From Erythroxylum novogranatense (lineage: Eukaryota > Streptophyta > Magnoliopsida > Malpighiales > Erythroxylaceae), in NCBI GenBank assembly GCA_029891385.1, contig CM057233.1, positions 31,168,540 through 31,232,539 of the forward strand: DNA of 64,000 nt. The letters are read 5' to 3'. Below, one piece after another: positions 21,800 through 33,855 of this stretch. Under the pieces are notes generated by a model. It was given only the letters and a program-made list of their open reading frames with translations. It ran no database searches and was not told the DNA's origin. The stretch's first letter is position 1. Each line of letters starts with the position of its first letter. The position numbers and the translations under genes were made by a program.

Positions 21800-22700
21800 A
21801 GTCAAGAATTTGAAAATTCATATCTTTTAGCACACAAGTCGAAAAATGACACATTTTACCTCATTGGAAAGATAAGGAAAGGATCTACAAACTTCATGAA
21901 GGATGCAAAAATCAAATCAGTCTTTAAGAGAGGTAAAAACACACCTAAAGCTACTGCCTATATCTACACCAATGGAACAGTAACTTTACATAAATGAACA
22001 GTAACTGTAATCTTCCAAACCTCATAACTTTTTATTCCTAACTCCAATAATTGCAAATCATACCTCATTAGAAAGAGGAAAAGATAATATACATTTTCTA
22101 TGTAGAAAGAAAAAATCAAATCAGTCTCTAAGTGGGTGGAAAACTCTCCCGAAGGTGCTGCACAAAACTCACCCTCATCAACAGTAGCTGAAACCTTTCA
22201 ACCCTCATAACTTCCTCATCTTAAGTCCAAATGTTACAATTTATATACCAGTGAAAAGATAAAAACCTACACTACAATCTTCAAGAAGACCCTCTTGCCA
22301 ATTTCTAATACTAAGAGGATCAAACAATCAACCAAAGTTGCTGTTCAAACAGTGAAGGTAAAAAATAGCAGCAATTTTCCGAAACTCATAACTTCTTACT
22401 GCTAACTCTAAACATTACATATTATACTTCAATGAAAAGATAAAAATACATTCTACATCTCTTATGAAGGAGGCAACAATCAAGGAAGGCTTCAAAGGGG
22501 TGAAAAACCCTTCCAAATATACTGCACAAAAACAGTCCAAACAGTATGGTAAACTGTAGTTGTTTTCTTTCAACTCTTATATCTCCTTACTCCTAAACCG
22601 AAAAATGACATATTATACATCTATGAAAAGATAAAAACCTAAACTACAATCGTCCAGAAGACCTCCTAATCCAATTCAACCATTAAGGAGGTCAAAAGCA
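21800..22700 (-). repeat. Degenerate ~182-bp modules in the 6-kb LTR
   Basis: CATAACTT or CATATCTT anchors at about 21815, 22022, 22204, 22386 and 22576 are each followed by CATTGAAAAGATAAAA and CTACA...TTCATGAAG-like words. More copies occur near 24528, 24705 and 24909. Confidence 0.7.
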
Positions 22701-25293
22701 CAATCGAAACTGCTGCCAAATTTGTGAAAAATTTGACAACACCTCTCCTAAAATATCATCTAGCCAACTTCTTCAATTTCAATCCAAACTCCAATACCTG
22801 CACAAAACCACTTCAATATCCACCATCCTCAATCTTTCAAGTCCATACTCATCCAACAATCCCATCAATTCACTCAAAATGACAGCCATACACTCCTAGC
22901 ATTCTAATCATTTCCAAACTATAAGGCAACACATTTGAAATCAATATATACAAGAATGCTTTACAACTCAAAAACTCAAAGTCACACAACTTCAAATTTA
23001 CAATGTCTATGCAAATCACATAACACATCCTTTATCATTCAAGAATGCAACAATCTTAGAAAAAATTAATATATTCAAACACAATGACTTTAACGATTAT
23101 TTCAATTTTTATCAAATCATTTGAAATCAAAGAATGTAACAATTGAACCATTTGATTAAAAAGTTCAAAACAATTGTAACCATTTCCAATCATTCGAAAA
23201 CAAAACCTAACAATAACTTTTCAAATCATATAACTTCTTGATTTCTTTCGAAAACACAAACAATAAATTTGTTTTAAAACATTCCTATTCTAATTTTTTC
23301 GAAAACTTGAAAGTAACTTATAATTCAAATAATAAACATGTTACCCACCTCGAAACGATGCTTGGAACTTGCTTAAAGCCTCAATTCTCCATCCTTACGA
23401 AAATCCCCAAATTCATGACAAAACCCTAATTAGTCAACAATCAAAAATTGAACATCATAAATGGCATAATCTCCATAATTAACTTTAGGAAACCTAAACC
23501 CATAACATTCTTAAACTATCTAATCCAAAAACTCATCAAAAATCCAAAGATAAAAAACGATTCTTACCTTCCCACTTCATCAATTTCGGATTTTCTAGGC
23601 TTGGGATGAAGCTTTTGAGCTCCTCCATTTTTTTCTCTCTTAAACTATGTTCGAAAATCCTCTTACAAATCAAGAAAACGAAACCCTAAACATTTTTGTT
23701 TCTTCTTCTTCTCCCCTCTTCTCCACCGATTCACTCTTCTCCTCTCTTCCTTTTGTTTTCGTTTCTTTTCCTTAAGACTGTCGTGTTTCTCCTTTAAAAC
23801 CAACGACAACCACCCTTCTTCTTCTTAATTGACTACATAATGACCAAAAGACCCTTGCTTAATAGCCTTATATCATAGTAACTTAAGTGAACTTCCACAT
23901 TTGCCCTTCATTTAACCTTTAAAAATTGTCATCTTGCTTCCTAATTTTGAGCAGGTAACTGACAAAATTTGGGAAAACATTCTGCTTGAAAAATGTTTCT
24001 CTATGTTTTATCTTTAAAATGACACCAAGAACGCTCAAATTGGTTCAGAAATGAAGAAGTTATAGGCAAAATATGTGTTCAGCTCTTACTAATCCGAGAC
24101 TGAACATTAACTCAACTTCAATCCAGAAATTGACAATCTTAGGGATGAAATTGAATTTCGATCCCTTCACATGATTTTTAGCCCCATGTCTCAATTTTAT
24201 TTTTCCTCACGAATCAACTCAATCGGAGCTCCATAGCTCCTGAATTTCTCAAAATACTGAACCATGTTCAGAAAATTTTCCAACTTAAACACTTTAACCA
24301 ATCCTCACTCTTTGATTCAATCAAATCTCTTTCCATTTAATCTCCTAAAAGTCACAATTTCTCATGAAAATGAAATTAATTGTCTTAGGAATCCAACGCT
24401 TTGAAAATCGAGTCAATCGGATGTCGGATGAAGGAATTATAAGCAAAAGCTTGAACAAGGGTCGGAGTATAAGCAAAATTATAGTACTTCAAAAACATAA
24501 ATGTAACTTAATTTTCCAAAAATCATAACTCCACATTCCATGGTCCAAAAATTTCATACTTTATATCAATGGAAAGATAAAAGCATCTTATAAAATTTTC
24601 ATGAATAACTTAAACACAAATTCAACCTTTAACTAGGTCAATTTTTCATTCAAAGTTTCTACCCTGAAATTTTCATCCTATACCAACTCCAAACTTTAAA
24701 ATTTCATATCTCCCAATTCCCACATCTAAAAATTTCATACTTTATAGCGTCGGAAAGATTGATAGACAAGCTACAACTTTCATGTAGACCACTTACTCCA
24801 ATTCAGACTAAATCCTCACGACGAGTGGCCTCGAAGCATAGAACACACAAACCTATACTTAATGGCATTTTCAAAAACAAAGCAAAAGAACCTTATCTTC
24901 GGAAAATCATATCTTCCATTCCCGATATCGAACAATTGCATACTTTATGGCGACAAAAAGCTTTTAACAGACACTACAAGTTTCATTTAGATCATTTTCT
25001 CAAATTTTGCCTAAATAAAAAAGGCAACTTTTATAACCAAAAAATCAAACTTTCCTAATTCGAGAAATTTTCACACTTTTTCTATTTATTTCTTAATTTT
25101 AACTTCCATTTCAATTTACTCATTCACTTTACTCTCATAACTCATACAAATTTGCTCAAATATCAAAGTCCTCAAATCTTTTCTCATCAATTTTCCTTAA
25201 GGCACAAGACATCTATAACATAATTCATATCCAAAACACTCATTGAATTTCATTTCATATCTCTAAATTGCCACTAAAGGATCGGGGTCCAAC

Positions 25294-26324
25294 AGTTAAT
25301 GCAAGTGGTCAATGTGGTGATCAAGTATCATCTCAATATCAAGCACAACTAGGTAGATAAAAGAGAATTAACAAAATCTTGAAATGACATATATGAGACT
25401 TCATATATTCAAGCTCCAAGTTCTACATCAACAAACCTAATAACATAATACATTGTTCAATACGTGATTAAACTGTAATCAAGAAAATCCAACTACAAAG
25501 CATAAATCGTAACTAATGGGTTCATAACAATGTAGTTAAATATGAACAAACTACTCCCTTTTGAAGCCCATTGAACTCAAGTCATTGCTACATTTTTAAG
25601 AGGAAATGGTGCTTAGCCAAGCATTGCTTTGGGAGAACTCACAACTGGAAACCCATTAAGAGCATCCATCACAGCAACAACAGATAATGAATGTGACGAT
25701 AGGAAAATGGAAGGAAGTGATTGATGATGGTCAAGCGGAGAGGAAGAGCCGTGAGTGTGTGTGACGTCTTGAAGCTTGTTAAAAATTTTGTTTGCTATAA
25801 CCTAATTTGGTAGGTTTTTAAAAAAGGATGCTGGGTCGGGTTGCATAGTGCGTGATTTTTCTGAAATTGGTCTGAGTTTTCAAAGGTTCACCGCAACAAA
25901 CTTTTCCCAAAAGGTTTTGCTTTGTTGCTGGTTCGTTTGCCATGGCGAAAGAATTAATCTTCGCCGCAGCGAATTTTTCCCAAAATTTCAGCCTGGATTC
26001 TGGTTGTTTCGCCACAGCGACAAATCTACTTCGCCACGGCGAACTTCCTGTTGCATCTCATTCTCTTATTGACTTCACATTAGCCTTCTTTCATTCCACA
26101 TCTTCTTCTTGAATTCCTTTTCCTTGAGTCACCTTCAATAAAAAAAATGGTAGTTTGCATTATTAATTGTTCTCAAAAAATTAGTTAGTGCCATGAATAC
26201 TGATTTGCAACAATTTTTACCTTCAAACTACATAAAATTTAAGCACAAAAGCTAGACATAGGAGTCAAAAAGTGTAGCAAAAGTCATGAAAATGTCGCCA
26301 ATTTATGTAATAAACTTGGGCTCA
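25294..26324 (-). mobile_element. Truncated 3' LTR of Athila-1
   Basis: Starts TGAGCCCAAGTTTATTAC at 26324 after the PPT and matches 49510-50566 of the 5' LTR down to the break at 25294. It includes degenerate TTCGCCGCGGCGAA motifs at 25880-26045. Confidence 0.88.
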
Positions 26325-26346
26325 GTCAAATTCCCCCACACTTAGA
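26325..26346 (-). other. Polypurine tract of Athila-1
   Basis: Element strand TAAGTGTGGGGGAATTTGAC directly before the LTR start TGAGCCC. AAGTGTGGGGG is the usual Athila tract. Confidence 0.85.
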
Positions 26347-28067
26347 CCTTTGTACTCCTAGACAAAGTTTATAAGAGTCAAAGAGACATAAGAGCAAAAG
26401 AAAAATTCTGACCATGCTTAAAATAAAAGTAGGAAATTAGCACAAATCACTTTCTCAGAAATCAAGCCAAGCAGACTGAAAGAATGTTAAGAAAATAAAT
26501 ACTATAAAAAATTAATCCGAGAGATTGGGAAAAAGAGATTTCACTCAAGGTAAGGTGTTTGCTCTCATTTCACTCGTTTTGGGATAATTTCGCTCTAAAA
26601 ATCTGCTTAATCCATTCTCTACCATAAACTTGTAATTGTTTTACCTCTCTACTACAAGAACTATGATTTTGAAAATCAAGAGGACTTTTCAAGGTTGTAA
26701 TGCACGAAAGGCTAGATAAGATGGATGGAATAGACGAAAGAAGGAACAAGTATGAGCGCATGCATCTCAATTATAAAATAGATGTCAACAGTAAGACAAT
26801 ATTTACACAATTGACAATTTTTTTTGGTTGAAAATGTTCTTTTGAGAACATTTATATATATATGTATTGTTTTTCAGGCTTTTTTTGACTTTTTTTTGAA
26901 ATAACTGGAAGAAAATACAAAATAAACTATTGACACCATATAAACATGCGTGCATGTGCTCATAAATTATGGCTCAAGGGGCTAGCAAAGGATAGGTGTT
27001 TATGGGATGGTGTTTGGGTCAAAGGGTTGTGAAAAAATGCCTCTATCATATTAACAAAATTCTAGTTCATAAAGCTTTGATTAAGAATTAAAACAAGTTC
27101 TAAAGTGATATGAAATAAACAAATACATACAAAAATTGGAAAATTTAGGCCCAAATATCCTTCCAACAAGGTTAATATCTCAATGAACAATCACAAGTTT
27201 TAAAAAATAAAGTGTTACTTTGTCAGTATATTTTCACTTACTTTGTGTTGAAAACATTGAAAATAAAATTAGCCAAAAACCGACTATTGTTTAAAGAATG
27301 GGAGGTATTTTCAAAAACTCAAGAATCACTTTGAAACTTATAAAAGCTTTGAGATACAAGAGTGACGAGAATCTAATTAGGGAGAATTGCTGAATGGAGA
27401 CAAAAATAAAAAATATCACTTCTTTAAAAATATTTCGCTGTGACGAAACTAAAGTTCGCCATGGAGAACTATGCAGCTCTCAAGCATTGCTGCAACGAAG
27501 AATGAGTTCATCATAGAGAAAATTATGCATATGGCCGCGGCGAAGAATGAGTTCGACGTGGTGAAAATCATCAAAAACCAAAGTTTTGCCACAATCAACA
27601 AGTTTTAAAAATTTGAACATTATGCACAATTGAATAAAACAAACATTTAAATGGCCAAAATGAAGTACAAACAAGAGTTGTAAGATGGGAAAACCTACCC
27701 CACACTCAAACATCATAATGTCCTCAATGTGAAGTAATCAAAACACAAGAACAATGGACATAAATAAATGAAGTGAAAGGGAAAGGCGCAGGAACAACAA
27801 ATGCAAAGAACAAAATGAAGTAGATACAAATGGTGTGCAAAAAGTTGGACATTACAAAAAAATGAATTGAGCATCCGACAAACGAACTAGAAAAATACAT
27901 AAACACTCGAACTAGTCAACCGAGTGATCATCCCCAGCATCTGTAGGAGTTGCTCCCGACTGGCTAGCACCAAGAAGTGGGGCATCTTCATCGGAAGGAA
28001 TTTGAAAATGTAGGTGCTGGGTAAGCAACGCATCCATCCGCCGTCGATATCTTCGATCTCGCTTCTG
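26347..28067 (-). other. Athila-1 3' untranslated region
   Basis: 1.7 kb without a convincing coding frame. It holds a hairpin near 26836-26860 (AAATGTTCT / AGAACATTT) and degenerate CGCCGCGGCGAA-type motifs at 27437-27560. The small ORFs here have no recognisable domain. Confidence 0.65.
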
Positions 28068-28962
28068 CTAGGCTATAGCCTGATAAAGAGTGTCCCAGAG
28101 GGTAGCCAGGTCAGTAGATAAACCATCTACCCTGCAAGTGAGGGACTCCATAGTGATAGGCACAGGCGAAGCTGAAGCGGGATGATCGTCCTCGCGAGGC
28201 AAGGCCTCGATATGGATGGCAGCGACATTGAGAAAGGAGGTGGAAGGGGTAGGGATTGGGTTGGTTTGTGGTGGAGGTAGGAGGTGAGGCTGTTTGAGCC
28301 GGACGTTACGAGCTCGGGATATGTCGGTGATAAGGTGTAGGAAGATGATGGAGTTGGTAAGCTTGGCTTTCGTGATGGAATCGTGGAGGGTGGAAGCAAT
28401 GGCATGGGCTATGTTTATCAAGCGGCCAACCATAAGAAGGTATAAGTATAAAGCTTGTTGTTTGGTCATGTAGGCGAGGTGGGAGGTGGGAATGATGTTG
28501 CTGACAAGATGAAGCCAAGGATGAGCTTTAGGGTGGAGATCGAAACGCTTGAGGTAGCGTTGACAAATGCAGGGTTGATGCCATTCGGTACCCTTGAGAC
28601 TAAGGGTACGAATGACATCATCCCAGGGATAATGGTGGATGAGTTGGTCATAATGGCAGCGAAGATGGGAGGAAGGTTGTAGTGTTTGCAGATTTGGACG
28701 ATGGTAAAAGTGGAAGGAACTGTTACACCACAGAAATGAATGTCCATGATGTTGTGGAGGTGGGCATAGGTGTAAAAATGGAGAACAAATTTGTTGTTAC
28801 CCTGGTCTTGAGGTTGGAATAAGCTCGTGAGCTAGGATTGGACCAGTTGGCGAACAAAAGGATTGGTATAGGGAGTTAAGGGAAAGGGTCGCTCCCTATG
28901 GAAAGGCCTAGCGTCTACTTTGGCGGCTAGGTCAGAATAATCGGAGTCAGCAGGAGGATCAG
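28068..28962 (-). pseudogene. Athila-1 env-like ORF, C-terminal part
   Basis: Downstream part of the ORF cut by the array at 28963. On the minus strand it reads through a stretch with FHRERPFPL, then a 93-residue frame (28466-28747: MDIHFCGVTVPSTFTIVQIC ... SFVPLVSRVPN), then a 133-residue frame (28068-28469) rich in Pro/Ser with a predicted C-terminal helix. One internal stop (after VRQLVQS, about 28832) and a frame change near 28466 break it. Location after the pol position and similarity to putative plant transposon proteins match the third ORF of Athila elements. No signal peptide or transmembrane helix is clear. Confidence 0.7.
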
Positions 28963-29329
28963 TGTTGGACCCCAAACTTTCGGTGAAAATTTGAAATATT
29001 AAAATGAATTCAATGAGTGTTTTCGGATGTGAATTGCGTTATAAAAGTTTTTATGCCTTGAGGAAATTGATGAGAAAAAGAAATTATTGGTTTTGACGAC
29101 TTTAAAGATTAGTTTTGGTTATGAAAGTTTAAGTGGATGAGATCATTGAAATGGAAGTTGAAATCAAGAAATAGAGAGTGAAAGTACGAAATTTTGAAGA
29201 AATTAGAAAGTTTGACTTTTTGGAGTGGAGAGTTGACCTTTGATTTAGGCAGATTTTGAGGAAATGATCTTCATGAAACTTGTAGCTTATGTATAGAGCT
29301 TTCTGCAGCCATAAAGTTTAACAATTTTC

Positions 29330-30990
29330 GATATCGGAATCAAAAGTTATGATTTTTCGAAGTTAAGTGTATTTTGTTTTGGTTTTGAAAATGCTCTAAG
29401 TATAGATTTGTGTGTATTGTGCTTTGAGGCTGATCGCCATACTGATGTGGTTTGATTGGAGTAAATTATTTACGTGAAAGTTATAGAGAATTAGAATAGC
29501 TTTAAAATGATGTATAATATGCGATTCTTAGATGTGGACGTTGAAATATGTGAAATTGTGAAGTTTGAATGTTGTTTAGTATGGAAATTTCCGGGCAGTA
29601 GCTTCGATTTAGATTTTGACCCTCATTGATGTAGAATTTGTTCATAGGATCTTAATGAAATTGTAGCTCATGTTTCCAACTTTCTAACACCATAAAGTAT
29701 GCAATTTTTCGATATCGAAGCAAGAAGTTATGATAATATGAAGTTTGGATATTGCTTAGGTGATTGCTAACAGGGAAGAAACTTTGATTAAAAAATTGAC
29801 TTATCTAGAGGTTTAAGTTGCTTTGGAGTTCTTCATTAACATTGTATAGCTTGTTTTTATCTTTCCATTGATATAAAGCACGAAAATATTGGACAAGGGA
29901 GTAGAAAGTTATGATTTTTAAAAGTTCTGATGCTGTTTAGTGTGAATCTGATCGACCAGTCAGTTTGTGTGGAGTTTTTGACCCATTTAGAGGTCGATCT
30001 GATTTTTAAGGCCTTCATGAAAGTTGTAGAGGGTTCTTTTACCTTTCTATAAACACAGAGCTTATCAAATTTGGAGTTCTGGTTCAAAAGTTATGATGTT
30101 TGCAAGTTGAGGTGCTGTGTAAAGTTTTGAGGAGATTATCGATCGGTCATATTTGAGTACATTTTTGACCCCTTTAGAGATCGAGCTTCTTTTGAGTCCT
30201 TGAAAATTGTAGATCTGTCTTTTATCTTTCCAACGATACCGAGTTTGTAAAATTCGGAGCTCGGGGTCAAAAGTTATGAGTGTTAGAAGTTTGAAGGTCG
30301 GATTGGGTATTGGCCGACCTCTGTTGGCCGACCGACCTCTATTGGCCGACCGATTTTCGTTCTGGCCGAGCTTTGATTTTCTGGCTGAGCTCTGACCTCC
30401 CTTCACTCTTTTGGCCATAACTTCTTCGTCTGACATCCGATCGATCCGATTTCTGAAGCGTTGGATTCCTAAGATAGTTTTCTATCTTTCCATACTAGAT
30501 AGATCGGTTTTGCCATTAAATAGAGAAAGATAGATCGGATTAAAGTGAGCTGATTGGTTGTAAAAATTTGAACATGGTTTAGTATTTTGCAGATATCTCG
30601 ATCGGTAGAGCTCCGTTCGATGTGATTCTTTTTTTAAATTAAAATAGAGATATGGGGCTACAAATGTTATGAAGGAGCCGTTCGACAATGTAGCCTCTAA
30701 GACTTTCAATTTCCGAGTAGAAGTTAAGTGTAGTGTTTAGTCTCGGTTTTGTAATGACTGAATAGACTTCGGTATTTTGAAGATATTTCGAGCTATAGAG
30801 CTCCGATCAATATGATTCTTTTTTATAATTAAAGTGGAGACATGAGGATACAAATGTTATGAAGGAGGCCATCTACAATTTAGCCTCTAAGACTTTCAAA
30901 TTCTGGAGTGAAGCTCGGTGTAATGTTAAACCTCTGTGCGAAGAGCAGACTTGATATTTTGGAGATATCTTGAGCTATAAAGCTCTGACG
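29330..30990 (+). repeat. Degenerate ~182-bp modules in array LTR 1
   Basis: AAGTTATGA anchors at about 29346, 29728, 29909, 30090 and 30273 (last spacings 181, 181, 183), each preceded by TTATCTTTCCA and CTTCATGAAAGTTGTAGA-type words. Later copies near 30667 and 30857 are more diverged. The same array recurs in LTRs 2 and 3. Confidence 0.8.
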
Positions 30991-31220
30991 ATCTGATTCT
31001 TGAAGTGATGGATTCGTAAGACATAGATGGACATTTTTCTAGAAAAAAGTTTTGTCAAATGACTTCAGCTACCCGATCGAAATAAGGAGACAAGATGTTA
31101 GTTTTTAGGAAGGACATTGCTGGAAGATCACTTAAGCTGTTATGTTATAAGACTTAAATGTAAGGGCAAATTGGACATTTTGCATTCATTAATGGCAAGT
31201 TGGTAAATAAGAAGAGTGAG

Positions 31221-31236
31221 CTTTAGTATATATATG
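31221..31236 (+). promoter_or_regulatory. Probable TATA box of array LTR 1
   Basis: TATATATATGG about 2.26 kb into the LTR, followed ~25-60 bp later by a purine-rich leader. LTR 2 has TATATATAAGG at 36159-36169; LTR 3 has TATATACAAGG at 41093, a weakened form. Confidence 0.55.
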
Positions 31237-33234
31237 GAGAATGCATGACATTTAGACAGAAAAATAACAAGAGAAGAAAAGAATAAGAAGAGAGGAGAAT
31301 GAGAGGAGCTTCAGGAGAGAAGAAGAAAGAAAAGGGGAGAGAGCTGAGGTTCGGTTTTCTCCAAGTTCCTTGAGGAGTTTTTGATGCTTTTCAAAGAAGA
31401 AAGGTGAAGAAGAAGATGAAAGTTTCTTATGGAGCCCAGAAATCTGAAAATGGTGGTGAGAGAAGGTAAGACCTAAAATTTTGATTTGTGAATTTTGGAA
31501 GATTTTTGGTTTAGAATCATGGAAAATGATATGGGTTTGTGTATTATGAAGTCAATTTTGGTGATTGCTTAGTATTATGGGTTTAATTTTGGATGGAAAT
31601 TAATTAGGGTTATGCCCAATTTTGTGAATTGGGGATTTTAAAAATTGATGATTCAGATAGCTTGATTTTATGTGAAATTAGTGTTTTCTAAGTTCAATTT
31701 TAAGGATTATGTTATTTATGAGGTTGAATTTGTGTGACATTGGTGTAGGGATTTTTTAATTGGAAGAATAAAAGGAGAAATGGTCAAATTGAAGCATTGG
31801 ACAAGCTTCAAGCATGGAAACGAGGTGGGTACCTGTTTATAATAGAATTTATAAGCCACTAGTGCTTTCTTTAAACGAAGAGATTTTCTGATTTCAATTG
31901 CATCATAAATGTTGCATCATTGTATGAATGATTTGAAAAATCATTATTGATTCAATACATAAACTTTTGATGAATTGCAAAATACATTTATGTTATGCCT
32001 CGAAAGATTCCATGGCATTTCGTATATTCGGAAAAGATCATTCGATAAATTGATTTAAGCATGATTATGTGCTTTTGTTTGGGCAAGAGAGAACCTGTTT
32101 CGTTATTCACGTGCACGTTGACATATAGATAGCCTTCTTCCGGCTGCCCGCTTGAGGCCACGAGATCTTGAGAAATCGGACTCGTCGTGTTTACGGTAAA
32201 ACTTTGATTTTCTGTCTTGTTTATGGAACTCTCGAGCCAATTGTTGGGCATTGCATATGTGATTTTCCACTACATCTATGAATTGTCAAAGTGATGCATT
32301 CATGTTTTGTAACCTATGGGTTTATGGCTGAAAGCCTAAAAATCATACGTTTTGCAAATTGCGATTTTGAATACAGCAAGAAAAGAACTTTTGAAAATGT
32401 ACTTTAAGGATTTCAAAGAAATGTTTTCTAATACCAGAAAAGAAAAAGAATTTCAACGGTTTTGCTTATTTATTTGTTATAAACTGTTACCCATGAGTTA
32501 TAAGCTCACCTCCCTTCATTCCCATCCATAGGTGATGAGAAGAAGATCGGGTGAAAGAAATTGAAGGTTTTTGTTTGTATGTGTGCATATTGTTTTGTTT
32601 GTAAGTTAGATTGGTGTACATATTCAGATTTTGGATATTGATGTTGTATTATGGCTTGGAAATGCCATAGTATTTTGTAAGCACGTATTTCATGACGTAA
32701 ATACATTATGGATTTGTATATGGAATGGTAAAATGAATTATGATTCGAGCTATGGATTTTGTTTATGGAATTGGGTATATGATTGTGATGGTTGGTCTGA
32801 AATATTTAAAGTGCTAATCGTTGGAGAATTGATGGTATTTAATTTGGAATGTGTGCGATTTTATGGAAATGAAAAGTGAGAGTTTAAATCGATGAGATAT
32901 GATTGTATATGAAGAAGCAAATAAATTGAGTTTGAGTGCGAATGATTTCAATTGGATATTGAAGTCACTTTGTAAGAGATGGAGTGAAAATGAATGAAAG
33001 AAGAAAAAAATGTACACAGATTTGGATTAGCTTAGACCGATAGTCTTAAGATTTCTAAAGCAAACGTTTTTTTTTATATTTGTTCACGGATGTCGGAAAT
33101 TGGTTTCGATTCGACTTGATCTGATGTTTGCTTCGTTATGATTTTGCTTTCGCTTTATGTTCCTTTCTATCGATTTTGCTTTCGTTCGTTCCGTTTCTCC
33201 GGTTAGGGTCCAGTTTTCGGATCGGGTCCCAACA

Positions 33235-33855
33235 TTTATGTTATCAGAGCGCCAGTAATAGGATCTTACATGGGCGCATGTGTATAAGTGATATGCATGA
33301 GGAATTGACCAGAGTTTGAAAGGATAAAATTTAAATTAGTGAGAATGTGATATTGATGTGAATTACCTAACATGTATTTGGAGTATAAGAATGTTTTGAT
33401 TAAGGTGTCGAAAGCGTGATTGATGATAAAAGAATGTGATAATGGAGATTAAGGTTCGAATTTTACGATGAATTTTGATGAATTCCTTTCGGATATATAT
33501 ATGTGAGATGTAATATAGGATACGTGAAAGATGAGTTGAATGATAGAGATATAGATATATATATGGAAGTTCAAAAGGATTAAATTGAATGGTATTTGTC
33601 CATATTAAGGTTATTAAGAATTGGGCCATTCACTTGTGTAAATCTATTAAGAAATATTGATATGATATGATATTGGTGGTATTTCATACAAGAAGTGATA
33701 AATTGTGAATAAGTTGAGAAATATGTATGATGAGGAATTAGTTAAGAAAGTGATTGAATATGATTATTTCGAAGAAATTATTTGAGAGAATAAGTTACTT
33801 GGTGATTATTTAGATAGAAATTTCGAGGGCGGAATTCTTTTAAGAGGGGGAGAAT
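33235..33855 (+). mobile_element. Array internal segment 1 (621 bp, non-coding)
   Basis: Opens with a PBS (TGTTATCAGAGCGCCA, one mismatch from the TGGTATCAGAGC type) and ends TTCGAGGGCGGAATTC then AAGAGGGGGAGAAT, the PPT. The end resembles the last codons and PPT of Tekay pol, suggesting deletion of nearly all gag-pol from a Tekay ancestor. No frame is longer than 90 codons and none has a motif. Confidence 0.88.

Larger units (their letters stand above)
7816..25293 (-). mobile_element. About 6-kb solo LTR of a Tekay-like family, split by Tekay-1
   Basis: On the minus strand it begins TGTTGGACCCCGATCC at 25293 and ends ATCGGGTCCCAACA at 7816. Removing the Tekay element and one ATTTA leaves about 6.0 kb. 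It shares the conserved LTR blocks and the CGAAA-rich 3' end with the three-LTR family at 28963-43749, but the sequence is clearly diverged. No gag or pol frame is present. The two flanks do not form a target duplication (TTATT against GTTAA) and belong to two different elements, so this copy probably marks a recombination junction. Block A occurs twice (about 21356 and 23340), which suggests an internal duplication or a mosaic of two LTRs. Confidence 0.75.
28963..33234 (+). mobile_element. Array LTR 1 (4272 bp)
   Basis: Begins TGTTGGACCCCAAAC and ends CGGGTCCCAACA. TATATATATGG (about 31227) is a probable TATA box. Block A is at 31821-31835, block B at 32107-32150 and block C at 32486-32514. 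The GGCCGACC minisatellite at 30310-30350 is short. Confidence 0.95.

Noticed and set aside
24759..25058. 99-codon ORF as a host gene
   Set aside because: It lies in the outer part of the 6-kb LTR, in the strand opposite to the element, over the degenerate 182-bp modules.
28127..28518. Several overlapping Pro/Ser-rich ORFs as separate genes
   Set aside because: They are alternative frames over the Athila env-like C-terminal part.
32631..32879. Trp-rich ORF present in all three array LTRs (also near 37486-37794 and 42436-42744)
   Set aside because: It is shared because the LTRs are copies of each other; length varies by loss of the start, and it has no motif or codon signal.
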